A DNA stretch of 64,000 nucleotides from Alteromonadales bacterium alter-6D02 (GCA_002835545.1 PIZK01000016.1:62001-126000), one strand, 5' to 3'; positions 1 to 9,864 are shown, counted from the first letter of the stretch. Notes: generated by a model from the letters alone, not told the origin. Numbers and translations: made by a program.

Positions 1-1292
1 TGGTGGGTTTCACCGTCAGCGCCGACTAAACCGCCTCGGTCGATAGCAAAGAGTACATCAAGGTTTGGAATGGCAACATCGTGAATAAGCTGATCATAGC
101 CACGTTGTAAAAATGTTGAATAGATGGCTACGACCGGTTTTAATTTATCACATGCCATGCCAGCGCCTAACGTCACTGCGTGCTGCTCAGCTATCGCAGC
201 ATCGAAATACTGATCAGGAAATTTCTGAGAAAACTCAACCATGCCAGAGCCTTCACGCATTGCAGGAGTAATTCCCATTAGGCGCTTGTCCGTTAGCGCC
301 ATATCGCATAGCCATTGGCCGAAGACTTTTGAAAAGGTTACTGCACCGCCACCACTTGGGAGAGATGTAGTTTCAGGGTCAAATTTAGGCACGCCGTGAT
401 AACCAATCGGATCTTGTTCGGCTGGTTTATAGCCTTTCCCTTTTTTTGTCATGACATGAAGGATTTGTGGTCCCTTCAGGCCACGCATGTTTTTGAGCGT
501 TTCTACTAATCCATTAACGTCATGGCCATCTAGTGGGCCGATGTAGTTAAAACCGAACTCTTCAAATAACGTACCGGGAACAACCATCCCTTTGAGGTGT
601 TCTTCAGAACGTCTTGCTAGCTCTTTAATACTTGGTACACCTGAAAGCAGTTTTTTTCCGCCTTCACGAATCGATGTATATAGTTCACCAGTTAGAATTT
701 TTGCTAAGTGGTTATTTAATGCACCAACGTTTTCTGAAATTGACATCTCATTATCGTTTAGCACTATTAGCATGTCTTTATCAAGAGAGCCTGCGTGGTT
801 TAATGCCTCAAACGCCATACCACCAGTAATTGCACCATCACCAATAATGGCCACCGTCTTTCGGCCTTGCCCTTCTTTTTCAGCAGCAATCGCCATGCCC
901 AACGCAGCACTGATCGAGGTGCCAGAATGACCTACTGTAAAGGTATCATATTCACTTTCATTACGGTTTGGAAAAGGGTGCAGACCGTCTTTTTGACGGA
1001 TAGTATGCATTTGTTCCCGACGACCAGTTAAAATTTTATGTGGGTAAGCTTGATGGCCTACATCCCAGATAACTCGGTCAACTGGGGTGTTATAAACATA
1101 ATGTAAGGCAACAGTGAGTTCAACGGTTCCTAAGCCTGAAGCTAGGTGGCCACTTGAGCGACTAACTGATTTTAATAAATAGCTACGGAGCTGGTTGCTT
1201 AGTTCAGTCAAGTTACTTTGTGGAACGAGTCGAAGTTCCTCAGGCGTATTGGCTAAGGCTAAAAGGGGAAATTGTGAAATATCTACGCTCAT
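1..1292 (-). CDS. dxs: 1-deoxy-D-xylulose-5-phosphate synthase, C-terminus beyond window
   Basis: First enzyme of the MEP isoprenoid pathway; it condenses pyruvate and glyceraldehyde 3-phosphate in a thiamine-diphosphate-dependent reaction in the cytosol. About 430 codons of a roughly 620-residue family are present. The N-terminus [13 protein letters not shown], the segment [19 protein letters not shown], the ThDP/Mg motif [12 protein letters not shown] near residue 155, [18 protein letters not shown], and the catalytic-glutamate region AIAEQHAVT are all readable on the reverse strand. The ATG at 1290-1292 gives the family's usual N-terminus. It lies 14 nt after ispA's stop, so dxs is the last gene of a xseB-ispA-dxs operon, the order usual in gammaproteobacteria. 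The stop codon lies left of base 1. No disruption is seen. Confidence 0.97.
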   Translation of the reverse strand, partial: MSVDISQFPLLALANTPEELRLVPQSNLTELSNQLRSYLLKSVSRSSGHLASGLGTVELTVALHYVYNTPVDRVIWDVGHQAYPHKILTGRREQMHTIRQKDGLHPFPNRNESEYDTFTVGHSGTSISAALGMAIAAEKEGQGRKTVAIIGDGAITGGMAFEALNHAGSLDKDMLIVLNDNEMSISENVGALNNHLAKILTGELYTSIREGGKKLLSGVPSIKELARRSEEHLKGMVVPGTLFEEFGFNYIGPLDGHDVNGLVETLKNMRGLKGPQILHVMTKKGKGYKPAEQDPIGYHGVPKFDPETTSLPSGGGAVTFSKVFGQWLCDMALTDKRLMGITPAMREGSGMVEFSQKFPDQYFDAAIAEQHAVTLGAGMACDKLKPVVAIYSTFLQRGYDQLIHDVAIPNLDVLFAIDRGGLVGADGETH

Positions 1293-1306
1293 ATCGCTCT
1301 TATTAT

Positions 1307-2188
1307 TTATAGTTGACGTGCAATTATGTATTGCGAAAATTCTTTTAGAAGCTGGTAATCATATGGCAATTGCTCTAATGCTTCTATTGCTTGAGCGATT
1401 AATCGCTGTGCTTTACTTTTGGCCTCTTCAAGCCCTAACAATGCTGGATAAGTACTTTTATTCGCTGCTAAATCCGAACCTTGAGGTTTACCCAAGGTAG
1501 CAGTATCGCCAATAATATCCAAAATGTCATCGTGAACTTGAAAAGCTAAGCCAATATTTTGTGAGAATGTGGCTAACAACTCGCGTGTTTCTTTTGGTGC
1601 GTTAGCTGCAATTGCGCCCAATTCTACCGCGGCACAAATTAATGCTCCAGTTTTATGACGATGTATTTGTTCAAGTTGTAATAGCGAAATGCCATTATCG
1701 TTGTCTGTTGCGGCAATATCTAATGCTTGCCCACCACACATTCCTTGATAACCACTAGCTTTAGCTAGAACCTTTACCATATCAACTTGCTGTTGAGGTT
1801 GGTAATTAGACGTTGTAAGTAATTCAAATGCCAAGGTTTGTAAGGCATCTCCGGCAAGTATAGCCGTTGCTTCATCAAATTGAATATGGCAAGTTGGTCG
1901 TCCTCGGCGCAATGAGTCATCATCCATCGCGGGTAAATCATCATGAATTAGAGAGTAGGCATGAATTGCTTCGATACTACCAGCTATAGGATCTAGCTCG
2001 TCTATATTGGCACCGAGCATTTGCCCAACGCTATAGACTAAGAAAGGGCGAACGCGTTTACCGCCTAATAAGAGGCCATGCTCCATAGCTGCAAGTAATC
2101 GTTCATCGACTAATGGCTGCTCGGTTAATTGTTTGGCTAAATAATGATTAACTCGCTCTTTGTGAGCGTGTAACTGCGATGTATCCAC
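1307..2188 (-). CDS. ispA: farnesyl diphosphate synthase (polyprenyl synthetase family)
   Basis: Condenses isopentenyl diphosphate with dimethylallyl and geranyl diphosphate to give farnesyl diphosphate, downstream of dxs in isoprenoid synthesis. The 293-residue protein has the first aspartate-rich motif [18 protein letters not shown] near residue 98, the second DDILDIIGD near residue 217, and the chain-length region GGKRVRPFL near residue 42, all typical of the IspA subgroup. The predicted start is GTG, which overlaps the xseB TAG stop by one base (TAGTG). This implies translational coupling. Short-chain specificity is inferred from the family, not tested. Confidence 0.96.
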   Translation of the reverse strand: MDTSQLHAHKERVNHYLAKQLTEQPLVDERLLAAMEHGLLLGGKRVRPFLVYSVGQMLGANIDELDPIAGSIEAIHAYSLIHDDLPAMDDDSLRRGRPTCHIQFDEATAILAGDALQTLAFELLTTSNYQPQQQVDMVKVLAKASGYQGMCGGQALDIAATDNDNGISLLQLEQIHRHKTGALICAAVELGAIAANAPKETRELLATFSQNIGLAFQVHDDILDIIGDTATLGKPQGSDLAANKSTYPALLGLEEAKSKAQRLIAQAIEALEQLPYDYQLLKEFSQYIIARQL

Positions 2189-2433
2189 TAATCTTCCATT
2201 GATTGATTAAATGAGCTTAACGTACCATCTGGTGTGTTGTTGAGTAAAATATCTACTTTCTGTTGTGCGCTTTGAAGTTTACTTTGACCGCTTCTTGCTA
2301 AGCCAATCCCACGCTCAAACTGGGTCAATGCTTTATCTAATTCAAGGTCACCTTGCTCTAGTTGCACCACGATATTTTCAAGTTCATCAAGGGTTGCTTC
2401 AAAACTTAAATTTTCAATTTTTTTAGGAGGCAT
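2188..2433 (-). CDS. xseB: exodeoxyribonuclease VII small subunit
   Basis: Small regulatory subunit of exonuclease VII, which degrades single-stranded DNA together with XseA (not in this window). The protein is 81 residues from the ATG at 2431-2433 (MPPKKIENLSFEATLDELE). The hallmarks are LEQGDLELDKALTQFERGI and the following LAR..QSKLQSAQQKVDILL, a helical hairpin typical of the family. An in-frame GTG 12 nt upstream would add four residues, but the family N-terminus favours the ATG. First gene of the xseB-ispA-dxs operon, divergent from pomA. Confidence 0.93.
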   Translation of the reverse strand: MPPKKIENLSFEATLDELENIVVQLEQGDLELDKALTQFERGIGLARSGQSKLQSAQQKVDILLNNTPDGTLSSFNQSMED

Positions 2434-2543
2434 TGATGTTCTCACTTACGTTATTTCGCGCAACCTTAGCCCAGTTCATCGGTTGGGTCAATAAAATCAG
2501 TGGTTAGGCTCTGCGCTTGAGAAAAAAATATCCCTAAAATAGC

Positions 2544-2570
2544 TAAATAATTGTTAGACTTATCCGATAA
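2544..2570 (+). promoter_or_regulatory. putative sigma-28 (FliA) promoter for pomAB
   Basis: The sequence reads TAAA (2544-2547), a 15-nt spacer, then TCCGATAA (2563-2570). The enterobacterial FliA consensus is TAAA-N15-GCCGATAA, so only one base of the -10 element differs. The predicted transcript would carry a leader of about 145 nt before the pomA GTG. Stator genes are classic late flagellar genes under FliA in related bacteria, so position and gene agree. No experimental start site is known to me. Confidence 0.7.
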
Positions 2571-2720
2571 GATTAGAATAGACATTTTTAGATTTAACAT
2601 TGTTGCTTTGTAATAAAGGGCAATGTGTAAACTTTTTACTAAGCCAGCGTTAAAATTATAGATTTAACCGTCGGTAATATATCCTCAATATTTAAAGTGA
2701 GCGGCTACAGGAGATAAGCA

Positions 2721-3479
2721 GTGGATTTAGCAACCTTAATAGGCATGATAGGTGCTTTTGGTATGATTGTTATGGCCATGGTGCAAGGTGGTGACATCTC
2801 GATGTTTGTTGATGTTCCCTCTATACTCATCGTATTTTGTGGCTCACCTTTTGTTGTAATGATGATGTATAGCATGAGCCAATTTATTGGTGCAGGGAAA
2901 ATCTTTGGTAAAGCATTTATGCTTAAGCTTGATGACCCTCAGGATTTAATCGCTAAATCGGTGGAATTAGCGGATGCTGCTCGTAAAGGTGGTTTTTTGG
3001 CGTTAGAAGAGGCTGAAATCCCAAGCCCATTTATGCAAAAAGGCATCGACATGCTGGTTGATGGCCATGAAGCGGATGTAGTTAAAGCCACTTTGGGTAA
3101 AGATATTGATTTGACTCTAGACCGCCATAAAGCAGGGGCTGGCTTTTTTAAAGCGCTTGGTGATGTTGGCCCTGCGATGGGCATGATCGGTACCTTAATC
3201 GGTTTAGTTGCAATGCTACAAAACATGGATGACCCGAAAGCTATCGGTCCTGCGATGGCCGTTGCTCTTTTAACGACGATGTATGGTGCGATGCTTGCCA
3301 ACTTAATCGCACTACCAATCTGTGCCAAGCTTGAACTTCGTGGTGTCGAAGAAGCGATGAACCAAACGTTAATTTTAGATTCTATCTTAGCGATTCAGGA
3401 CGGCCAAAATCCACGAGTGATTGAAGGTATGCTACAAAATTACCTCGCTGAGGGTAAACGACCGGCACCAGAGGAATAG
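2721..3479 (+). CDS. pomA: sodium-driven flagellar stator protein PomA
   Basis: Inner-membrane stator subunit (MotA/TolQ/ExbB family) that forms the Na+ channel with PomB and turns the flagellar rotor. The 252 residues carry the family's four membrane segments: about residues 3-21 and 30-50, then a cytoplasmic loop, then about 150-170 and 180-205. The Vibrio PomA signatures MFVDVPSILIVFCGSPFVV, DAARKGGFLALEE, MGMIGTLIGLVAMLQNMDDP and AIQDGQNPRVIEG are visible. Start is GTG at 2721 with AGGAG eight bases upstream. It is followed after two bases by pomB. Assignment to the Na+ (PomA) rather than H+ (MotA) type rests on similarity to Vibrio PomA and the partner gene. Confidence 0.95.
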   Translation: MDLATLIGMIGAFGMIVMAMVQGGDISMFVDVPSILIVFCGSPFVVMMMYSMSQFIGAGKIFGKAFMLKLDDPQDLIAKSVELADAARKGGFLALEEAEIPSPFMQKGIDMLVDGHEADVVKATLGKDIDLTLDRHKAGAGFFKALGDVGPAMGMIGTLIGLVAMLQNMDDPKAIGPAMAVALLTTMYGAMLANLIALPICAKLELRGVEEAMNQTLILDSILAIQDGQNPRVIEGMLQNYLAEGKRPAPEE

Positions 3480-3481
3480 CG

Positions 3482-4402
3482 ATGAGCGATGATTGCCCAA
3501 AATGCCCCGACTGTCCTCCTGAGGGACTCCCCGCATGGATGGGGACCTTTGCCGACTTAATGTCGTTGTTAATGTGCTTCTTTGTATTGTTATTAGCAAT
3601 GTCAGAAATGGACGTGTTGAAATTTAAACAAATCGCGGGCTCGATGAAGTACGCTTTTGGTGTACAAAACAAAATTGAAGTTAAAGATATCCCTAAGGGT
3701 ACGAGTGTGATTGCCCAAGAGTTTCGTCCAGGTCGCCCCGACCCTACGCCGATTGAAATTATTAATCAGCAGACTGCCGAAATAACCCAGCGTGAATTGG
3801 ACTTTCAAGAGGGTGAGGATCAGAACTCGGGAGGAAAAGAGTTACAACGTGGCGATCAGCGCGGTGCAGCTGCCGCTGCTGATAGTCAGTCAGAAGCTCA
3901 AAAACAAGCGGCGCAAGAACAAACAAATGAAGAGCTGAAAAAGATTGCAACTAAAATGCAAAAACAAATTCAAGATGGCGCAATTGAAATTGAGTCTCTT
4001 GGTCAGCAAATTATCATTAGGATCCGCGAGCAAGGGTCGTTCCCTTCTGGCTCGGCTAACCTTCAGCCTCGTTTTGTACCCGTTATCACTTCTGTGGGGC
4101 AATTACTGGCAGATATTCCCGGTGAAATAACAGTCTCTGGGCATACTGATAGCGACCAGATCCATTCAGAGCTTTATAGCTCGAATTGGGAACTATCTAG
4201 TTTGCGTGCAGTGGCTGTAGCTCATGAGTTGGTTAAAGTGAGAAATTTTAATCCAACCCGTCTACGTGTCGTTGGCTTAGCTGATACGGCACCGCTGAGT
4301 GAGAAAAAAGATATTACTGCTCAGCGTCGTAATCGACGAGTTGAGATAGCGATCATGCAAGGTAAAGCCAAGGAATCAGATAAGATAGGCTTAACTCAAT
4401 AG
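3482..4402 (+). CDS. pomB: sodium-driven flagellar stator protein PomB
   Basis: Partner of PomA: single-span inner-membrane protein with a periplasmic OmpA-like domain that anchors the stator to peptidoglycan. The 306 residues have a short cytoplasmic N-terminus with a Cys/Pro cluster (CPKCPDCPP), then GTFADLMSLLMCFFVLLLAMSEMD. In that span the Asp near residue 25 is the Na+-binding aspartate equivalent (Asp24 in Vibrio). A plug/linker EVKDIPKGTSVIAQEFRPGR follows, then a charged coiled-coil-like stretch at about 100-165. The OmpA domain holds VSGHTDSDQIHSELYSSNW and QRRNRRVEI. A GAGGA site at the end of pomA precedes the ATG. Confidence 0.95.
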   Translation: MSDDCPKCPDCPPEGLPAWMGTFADLMSLLMCFFVLLLAMSEMDVLKFKQIAGSMKYAFGVQNKIEVKDIPKGTSVIAQEFRPGRPDPTPIEIINQQTAEITQRELDFQEGEDQNSGGKELQRGDQRGAAAAADSQSEAQKQAAQEQTNEELKKIATKMQKQIQDGAIEIESLGQQIIIRIREQGSFPSGSANLQPRFVPVITSVGQLLADIPGEITVSGHTDSDQIHSELYSSNWELSSLRAVAVAHELVKVRNFNPTRLRVVGLADTAPLSEKKDITAQRRNRRVEIAIMQGKAKESDKIGLTQ

Positions 4403-4411
4403 TCGTGTAGT

Positions 4412-4451
4412 GCTCCACCGAACCTTCCGTTCGGTGTGAGCTTTATTTTAA
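4412..4451 (+). terminator. rho-independent terminator after pomB
   Basis: GCTCcACCGAAC, a five-base loop, and GTTCGGTgtGAGC form a stem followed by TTTATTTTA. It sits 10 bases after the pomB stop and before the thiI promoter region. Confidence 0.75.
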
Positions 4452-4523
4452 TCCTTGAATTAAAATACTTGTTACTCATCTCAATTGTTATGGCTAGTAC
4501 TTCTGCTTATTGGTCGTTTTATG

Positions 4524-4529
4524 TATAAT
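4524..4529 (+). promoter_or_regulatory. likely -10 element of the thiI promoter
   Basis: A perfect TATAAT is followed by a GC-rich discriminator (GCGCGCC), 31 bases before the thiI ATG. No good -35 hexamer is seen at the usual 16-18 base spacing, so only the -10 is called. Confidence 0.45.
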
Positions 4530-4560
4530 GCGCGCCAATTAAGATTCGAGTAGCTATATC

Positions 4561-6015
4561 ATGAAATTCATTGTTAAGTTTTATCCAGAAATTACCATTA
4601 AAAGTAAGTCGGTTCGCCGTCGTTACTGTAAGTTATTGCAATCAAATGTACGTAATGTGTTACGTCGTTTTGATGAAACCTCAACGGTACATTTAGACTG
4701 GGATAAAATTAACGTTGCTACTCAAAATGAGTCGGCAGAAAACCGCTCTCGCATTATCGATGCGCTTCAGTGTATTCCCGGTATTGCCCATATCCTTGAA
4801 GTCAGTAAGCATGAATTCACTGACGTCGATTCTATTTATCAAACTGTTGCCCCAATCGTTGCTCCTTCAATTGAGGGAAAGACCTTCTGTGTTCGGGTCA
4901 AACGAGCTGGTAATCATGATTTTAGCTCTAATGAGGTAGAGCGTTATGTGGGTGGTGGTTTAAATCAAAACTATCCATCAGGTGGAGTAAAGCTTAAAAA
5001 ACCAGATCATACCGTTCATCTAGAAATTCGTAATAATGACTTATTTGTTATTGCACACCGTTTTGAAGGTATTGGTGGTTTCCCATTACCGGCACAAGAA
5101 GACGTGCTATCACTCATGTCTGGTGGATTTGACTCTGGTGTGTCTAGTTACATGATGATCAAAAAGGGCGCGCGTACACATTACTGTTTCTTTAACTTGG
5201 GTGGCGCTGCTCACGAGATTGGTGTTAAACAAGTATCATATTATTTATGGGATCGCTTCAGTGCTTCGCATAAAGTGAAGTTTATCACTGTTCCTTTTGA
5301 AGGGGTCGTTGGTGAGATTCTCGAAAAAGTTGAAAACGGACAAATGGGCGTTATTCTTAAGCGTATGATGATGCGTGCAGCAGAGCATGTCGCTAAGAAA
5401 ATGAAGATTGAAGCTTTAGTGACCGGTGAGTCATTAGGTCAAGTTTCAAGCCAGACCCTAACTAATTTATCAATTATCGATAAGACCGTTGATACGTTAA
5501 TCTTGCGCCCGTTAGCAGCTTACGATAAGCAAGATATAATCAATATCTCGGCTAAAATTGGCACCAAACAGTTTGCTGAAGTAATGCCAGAATACTGTGG
5601 TGTGATCTCTAACAAGCCAACTGTAAAAGCAGTGATGTCTAAAATAGAAGCTGAAGAAGATAAATTTGATTATGCTGTGTTAGACAAAGCGCTTGAAGAC
5701 TCAGTGGTGATGGATATTCGTGACATTGCTAATGAGACGCAAGAAACGGTTGCTGAAGTCGAAACCGTATCTGACTTTGCAGACTCTGATATTGTTTTGG
5801 ATATTCGTTCGCCTGATGAAGAGGATGAAAACCCATTGGAAATTGATGGCGTAGAAGTTAAACATCTCCCGTTTTACAAATTAGCCACCCAGTTTGGTGA
5901 TTTAGACCAGAGTAAACAATACTTATTTTATTGTGACCGAGGTGTGATGAGTAAACTGCAAGCCTTGTTCTTAATTGAACAAGGCTATAGTAACATTAAG
6001 GTTTACCGTAAGTAA
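4561..6015 (+). CDS. thiI: tRNA 4-thiouridine synthase / thiamine sulfurtransferase
   Basis: Makes s4U at position 8 of tRNAs and supplies sulfur for the thiazole of thiamine. The 484 residues begin with a THUMP domain (about 60-165). The PP-loop ATP pyrophosphatase domain follows, with motif [12 protein letters not shown] near residue 190. [10 protein letters not shown] near residue 343 carries the Cys corresponding to E. coli Cys344. A C-terminal rhodanese domain (about 400-484) ends in [12 protein letters not shown], whose Cys is the persulfide carrier. The rhodanese extension marks the gammaproteobacterial long form. The gene is monocistronic between two terminators. Confidence 0.97.
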   Translation: MKFIVKFYPEITIKSKSVRRRYCKLLQSNVRNVLRRFDETSTVHLDWDKINVATQNESAENRSRIIDALQCIPGIAHILEVSKHEFTDVDSIYQTVAPIVAPSIEGKTFCVRVKRAGNHDFSSNEVERYVGGGLNQNYPSGGVKLKKPDHTVHLEIRNNDLFVIAHRFEGIGGFPLPAQEDVLSLMSGGFDSGVSSYMMIKKGARTHYCFFNLGGAAHEIGVKQVSYYLWDRFSASHKVKFITVPFEGVVGEILEKVENGQMGVILKRMMMRAAEHVAKKMKIEALVTGESLGQVSSQTLTNLSIIDKTVDTLILRPLAAYDKQDIINISAKIGTKQFAEVMPEYCGVISNKPTVKAVMSKIEAEEDKFDYAVLDKALEDSVVMDIRDIANETQETVAEVETVSDFADSDIVLDIRSPDEEDENPLEIDGVEVKHLPFYKLATQFGDLDQSKQYLFYCDRGVMSKLQALFLIEQGYSNIKVYRK

Positions 6016-6033
6016 TTACCAACCTACCCTAAT

Positions 6034-6080
6034 AAGCTTAGCCTTGATAGCAGACTCGCTATCAAGGCTAAGCTTTTTTA
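6034..6080 (+). terminator. strong terminator after thiI
   Basis: A perfect 18-bp inverted repeat (AAGCTTAGCCTTGATAGC, six-base loop, its complement) runs into a T tract. It begins 18 bases after the thiI stop. Confidence 0.85.
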
Positions 6081-6114
6081 TTTCTATTTTTTAGTTATTT
6101 AAAGTGAGCTTTTT

Positions 6115-7362
6115 ATGAGTTTCTCAACCCTTGGTTTGACCCCATCAATAATTGCCACCGTGACCAAGCTTGGCTACCAGAGTCCAACACCGATCCAAGA
6201 GCAGGCGATTCCAATGATCTTGGCAAAGCGTGACGTTATGGCTGGTGCACAAACGGGTACGGGTAAGACTGGTGCCTTTGCAATGCCAATTATTGAATTG
6301 TTGCAGCAACAGCCGAGGGTAGAAGGAAGTGTAAGTGCGTTAGTGCTTACTCCTACAAGAGAGCTAGCACAGCAAGTTCAGCAAAGCTTTATTGACTATT
6401 CTCATGGGACAGATTTGAGTTGCGAAATAGCTTATGGTGGAGTTAGCTTAAATCCACAAATTAGCGCTTTAAAGCAAGGCGCTGATGTGTTGGTCGCGAC
6501 GCCAGGACGTCTACTTGATTTATTATTTAAAGGCGCGGTAAACCTTGATAAGTTAGCCTTTCTAGTTTTTGACGAAGCGGATCGAATGCTTGATATGGGC
6601 TTTATGGTTGATATTAAACGCATCTTAAAACGCGTGCCTGATGAACGTCAAACCTTACTCTTTTCGGCTACCTTCGATGAAAATTTGTTTGAACTAAGTA
6701 AGCGCCTACTTAATAACCCTGAGTTGATAGAAGTCGCGCAGCGTAATACGACAGCCGCAGAGATTGAACAGATTATCTATAATGTTGATGAGCACCGTAA
6801 ACGTGAGTTAACCTCGTTTATGATTGGTTCTAAGAATTGGCAACAGGTGTTAATTTTTGTACGTACCCGTCAGGGGGCTGATGCACTAGCAAAAGAAATG
6901 TGTAAAGACGGCATTAAAGCCCAGTCGATTCATGGCGATAAATCACAAGGGGCACGTGATAAAGCGTTAGCAGAGTTTAAATCGGGCAAAACTCGTGCTT
7001 TAGTGGCCACTGATGTTGCTGCGCGTGGTTTGGATATTGAGCAGTTGAATTATGTGATTAACTACGAGCTGCCATACATTGCCGAAGATTACATCCATCG
7101 TATTGGACGTACGGGTCGTGCTGGTAATGCGGGCTTAGCAGTATCCTTAATGAGCATTGATGAAAACTGGTTGCTAGAAGAGATCGAAACCATCCTCGAT
7201 ACGCGCTTACCACAAGCATGGTTCCCTGGTTATGAGCCTGATTTAACCCGAGTCTCTTCTGATAAAAAAAATAGCCGTGCGTCGCAAAAACGACGTGATC
7301 AACAACGCGCCAGCGGCAAAGGGAACAGTAATCGTAATCGACACCGTAGTCGACGTAAGTAA
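6115..7362 (+). CDS. DEAD-box ATP-dependent RNA helicase, RhlE-like
   Basis: Cytosolic RNA helicase, probably acting in ribosome assembly or RNA decay. The 415 residues contain the Q motif (GYQSPTPIQEQAIP), Walker A AGAQTGTGKTGAF near residue 43, PTRELAQQV, TPGRLLDLL, DEADRMLDMGF, SAT, and helicase-C motifs VATDVAARGLDIE and HRIGRTGRAGNAG. The C-terminal tail from about residue 380 is short and very basic (RNRHRSRRK), as in RhlE-type proteins. The stop is three bases from the convergent AraC gene with no obvious terminator in between. The exact subfamily (RhlE versus SrmB-like) cannot be fixed by eye. Confidence 0.92.
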   Translation: MSFSTLGLTPSIIATVTKLGYQSPTPIQEQAIPMILAKRDVMAGAQTGTGKTGAFAMPIIELLQQQPRVEGSVSALVLTPTRELAQQVQQSFIDYSHGTDLSCEIAYGGVSLNPQISALKQGADVLVATPGRLLDLLFKGAVNLDKLAFLVFDEADRMLDMGFMVDIKRILKRVPDERQTLLFSATFDENLFELSKRLLNNPELIEVAQRNTTAAEIEQIIYNVDEHRKRELTSFMIGSKNWQQVLIFVRTRQGADALAKEMCKDGIKAQSIHGDKSQGARDKALAEFKSGKTRALVATDVAARGLDIEQLNYVINYELPYIAEDYIHRIGRTGRAGNAGLAVSLMSIDENWLLEEIETILDTRLPQAWFPGYEPDLTRVSSDKKNSRASQKRRDQQRASGKGNSNRNRHRSRRK

Positions 7363-7365
7363 ATA

Positions 7366-8229
7366 TCAGTTGCTGCTATGAAATTTTTGCCTAAATTGAC
7401 GTGGTGTACAGCTTTTTAGTAGTAAAAAACGCCGATTAAAGTTAGAGGTGTTATTAAAACCACAGGTATCACTGATCACTGCAATCGGTGTGGCAGAATT
7501 AATCAGTAATTTACAGGCTTTACCAATACGTAGTTGATTAATAAATTCGGTGAGTGTGCGTTCGGTACGCTTTTTGAAGAAACGATGAAAATGGTTAGTG
7601 CTCATGTGCGCTAACTGAGCCATTTCATCAGCAGTAATCTTATCGGTGTAGTGATGGTGGATATAGTCTATAACCCTGTCAATTTTAATCATTGATGCAT
7701 CGATTTTGCTAGTGAAGTTATAGGTCGATTTAGATAACGGTTGAGAGTGCTTATCGTTAACCATCAATTGCAATAACTGTAGTAGATTAATATGACGCGA
7801 GACAGGGTCACACTTTTCGATATTAAGAAATAACTGATGCGCCTCTTTAGCACAATCTAAACTGTATTTAATGCCAAGTGCAGCTTGGTATAGCAGGGGG
7901 GATAACCCGCGTAATTCTGGGTTCTCAGTTAGCATACTCTCTAACCAGTCGGCAGGAATTTGCGCCACATGAATGACTTGTATTGATGCATCAGGATTTT
8001 TTTCAGAGTGCCACGTATGAGGTAAGTCAGGCCCGACTAAGACCAAGTCATAATCAAAGTACTTTTCGATATGATCTCCAACATAACGTACTCCTTGACT
8101 GTTCAAGGTTAAACAAATCTCAAATTCTGGGTGATAATGCCAGTTATGTTCTAAGTGGTCGACTTCATATTTGCAGTAGCGCCACGATGAGTTATTCGAA
8201 GGGATAACCTTTTCATACATTGCTTTCAT
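7366..8229 (-). CDS. AraC-family transcriptional regulator with cupin sensor domain
   Basis: The 287 residues have an N-terminal cupin-like domain (HNWHYHPEFEICLTLNSQG near residue 30, then GPDLPHTWHSE near residue 70), a typical sugar-binding jelly roll. A C-terminal AraC/XylS DNA-binding domain at about 185-285 holds two helix-turn-helix units (ADEMAQLAHMSTNHFHRFFK and PIAVISDTCGFNNTSNFNRRF). It is downstream of and co-oriented with the halogenase and TonB receptor genes and near the GlcNAc/hexosaminidase genes. Control of this locus is therefore a reasonable inference. The effector is unknown. Confidence 0.88.
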   Translation of the reverse strand: MKAMYEKVIPSNNSSWRYCKYEVDHLEHNWHYHPEFEICLTLNSQGVRYVGDHIEKYFDYDLVLVGPDLPHTWHSEKNPDASIQVIHVAQIPADWLESMLTENPELRGLSPLLYQAALGIKYSLDCAKEAHQLFLNIEKCDPVSRHINLLQLLQLMVNDKHSQPLSKSTYNFTSKIDASMIKIDRVIDYIHHHYTDKITADEMAQLAHMSTNHFHRFFKKRTERTLTEFINQLRIGKACKLLINSATPIAVISDTCGFNNTSNFNRRFLLLKSCTPRQFRQKFHSSN

Positions 8230-8291
8230 TTGTTAATTACTTTTCGCCAATTGTTGTTTAATGTCATCTTGTACTACTTAACCTATGAGCA

Positions 8292-9767
8292 TTACGGTTG
8301 GTGAGTAGGAAAGTTAAGGGCGCACCGTTTGAAGAAGTCTTGAATCGTTGCTAATTCGATATTAGGCCTAGCGTCACGTAGTGACTGTTGGTTAGGGAAG
8401 ATACCCATCCCAGCGAGTAAGCAGTACCATGACATATTCGGGTAATATTGTTCGATATTCTGACGTTTGAGCTCTTTGCTTAAATCGCCGCCTTGCTGCC
8501 AACACTGCAGAATGTGTTGGAGTGAGGGTGATATTTTATCTAGACCAAGTTGGTTATCTCGCCAGTATTGCGTATCGTTACGGGTATTAGTTTTATAGTG
8601 AGCGACAATGTAATCTTTAACCCCATCAAAGAGATCATTGATACGTTGATTGAACGCTTGTTGTTGACTGTCTTGCCATTCTGACTTTTCCCAATATTGA
8701 GCAAAGATAGCCGCTGTTTGTTGGATCAGTAATAATGCAGTCGCTTCTAACGGTTCGATAAAACCTTGTGATAAGCCCACTGCTAAACAGTTTTTATGCC
8801 AGTGTTTAGTAAGACGACCAACCTTCATCGATAGATGTCGTGCCTCAATATCGCAATCTAGAATACCTAAGTGTGCGCGTAATTCGGTTTCTGCCTGATC
8901 GCTGTCACAATAGCTTGAGCTATAAACGTAGCCATTGCCTTGACGATTGGTCAACGGAATTTTCCATGCCCAACCATTGTTCAGAGCCGTGGAAACCGTT
9001 TGCGAGCTTATCGGTTGTTCTAGTGACGTAGGAATTGCTATGGCCTTGTCGTTGAACAGTAACTCTTGGTATGAGTGAAAATCAACGCCAAGCGCTTTTG
9101 TCATCAACAGGCTAATAAAGCCACTACAATCAACAAAAAGATCGCCGTCAATGGCTTGGCCATCGCTGGTATGTAGTGTTTTAATGTTGCCATTAGTTGG
9201 GTTGAGGCTAACATGCTCGATGGTCGCTTTAGTATGAATAATACCACGTTGTTGTGCTTTTTTAGCCAAAAACTGACCCAATAGGGTGGCATCAAAATGG
9301 TAACCGTAGGTTTGCTCAAAGGGAAAGCTGTGTTGAGCAATTGGGCTTAGACTTTGTTGACTTAGCTGTGTTGCTAAAAAGAATTCGTCTGGATGGGCAA
9401 AGACATTTTCACCCTGCAAACGGCGTTGGCAATGTTGTGTAAACGTTGATAGGTAACGGTTGTCTAACTCGTTAGGAAATGGATGATGATAGCTGTTAAA
9501 ATCAGGAATAGTTGACCAATTTTTGAAAGTAATTCCACATTTGTATGTAGCACTACATTGGCTCATCCACTCATGTTCATCGATGCCGAGCTTGTCAAAA
9601 AATACCTTAAGCGCTGGTGTTGAGCCTTCGCCGACCCCCACAGTGCTTATCTCACTAGATTCGATTAGTTCAATCTTAAACCCTTTGTCTTGCCAAAGGT
9701 GATTAAAAATTAATGCGCTCATCCAGCCAGCGGTACCACCGCCTACAATAGTAATTTTTTTTGACAT
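8292..9767 (-). CDS. flavin-dependent tryptophan halogenase-like protein
   Basis: Member of the FAD-dependent tryptophan 7-halogenase family. From MSKKITIVGGGTAGWMSAL the protein is 491 residues. It has the FAD-binding GGGTAGW, VGVGEGSTPALKVFFDKLGI, the lysine region ATYKCGITFKNW (equivalent to the catalytic Lys79 region of PrnA), and the family WxWxIP motif (WAWKIP, about residue 275). An upstream in-frame ATG 36 nt earlier is less likely. Neighbours are a TonB receptor and an AraC regulator. Such 'halogenase' genes are common beside TonB receptors in carbohydrate loci of marine bacteria and Caulobacter-type proteobacteria. The real substrate may not be tryptophan, and halogenation is not proven by sequence. 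Confidence 0.88.
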   Translation of the reverse strand: MSKKITIVGGGTAGWMSALIFNHLWQDKGFKIELIESSEISTVGVGEGSTPALKVFFDKLGIDEHEWMSQCSATYKCGITFKNWSTIPDFNSYHHPFPNELDNRYLSTFTQHCQRRLQGENVFAHPDEFFLATQLSQQSLSPIAQHSFPFEQTYGYHFDATLLGQFLAKKAQQRGIIHTKATIEHVSLNPTNGNIKTLHTSDGQAIDGDLFVDCSGFISLLMTKALGVDFHSYQELLFNDKAIAIPTSLEQPISSQTVSTALNNGWAWKIPLTNRQGNGYVYSSSYCDSDQAETELRAHLGILDCDIEARHLSMKVGRLTKHWHKNCLAVGLSQGFIEPLEATALLLIQQTAAIFAQYWEKSEWQDSQQQAFNQRINDLFDGVKDYIVAHYKTNTRNDTQYWRDNQLGLDKISPSLQHILQCWQQGGDLSKELKRQNIEQYYPNMSWYCLLAGMGIFPNQQSLRDARPNIELATIQDFFKRCALNFPTHQP

Positions 9768-9833
9768 AATAGTATTTTCTTTTGTTTTTATTGTTAAGGT
9801 CACTGTTGAGTTAACGCAATAGTCTTAACGATA

Positions 9834-9864
9834 AAAACAGACCAAGCAACCTTGGTCTGTTTAT
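9834..9864 (-). terminator. terminator between TonB receptor and halogenase
   Basis: A perfect 12-bp inverted repeat (AAACAGACCAAG, four-base loop, complement) reads into TTTTTAT on the minus strand, about 30 bases after the receptor stop. It would limit read-through from the receptor gene into the halogenase gene. Confidence 0.75.

Noticed and set aside
1195-1500. Plus-strand reading frame across the dxs-ispA junction
   Set aside because: Overlaps two well-supported minus-strand genes and has no family features.
4403-4560. Thiamine (TPP) riboswitch before thiI
   Set aside because: The gap holds a terminator and a promoter and is too short, with no CUGAGA-type THI box.
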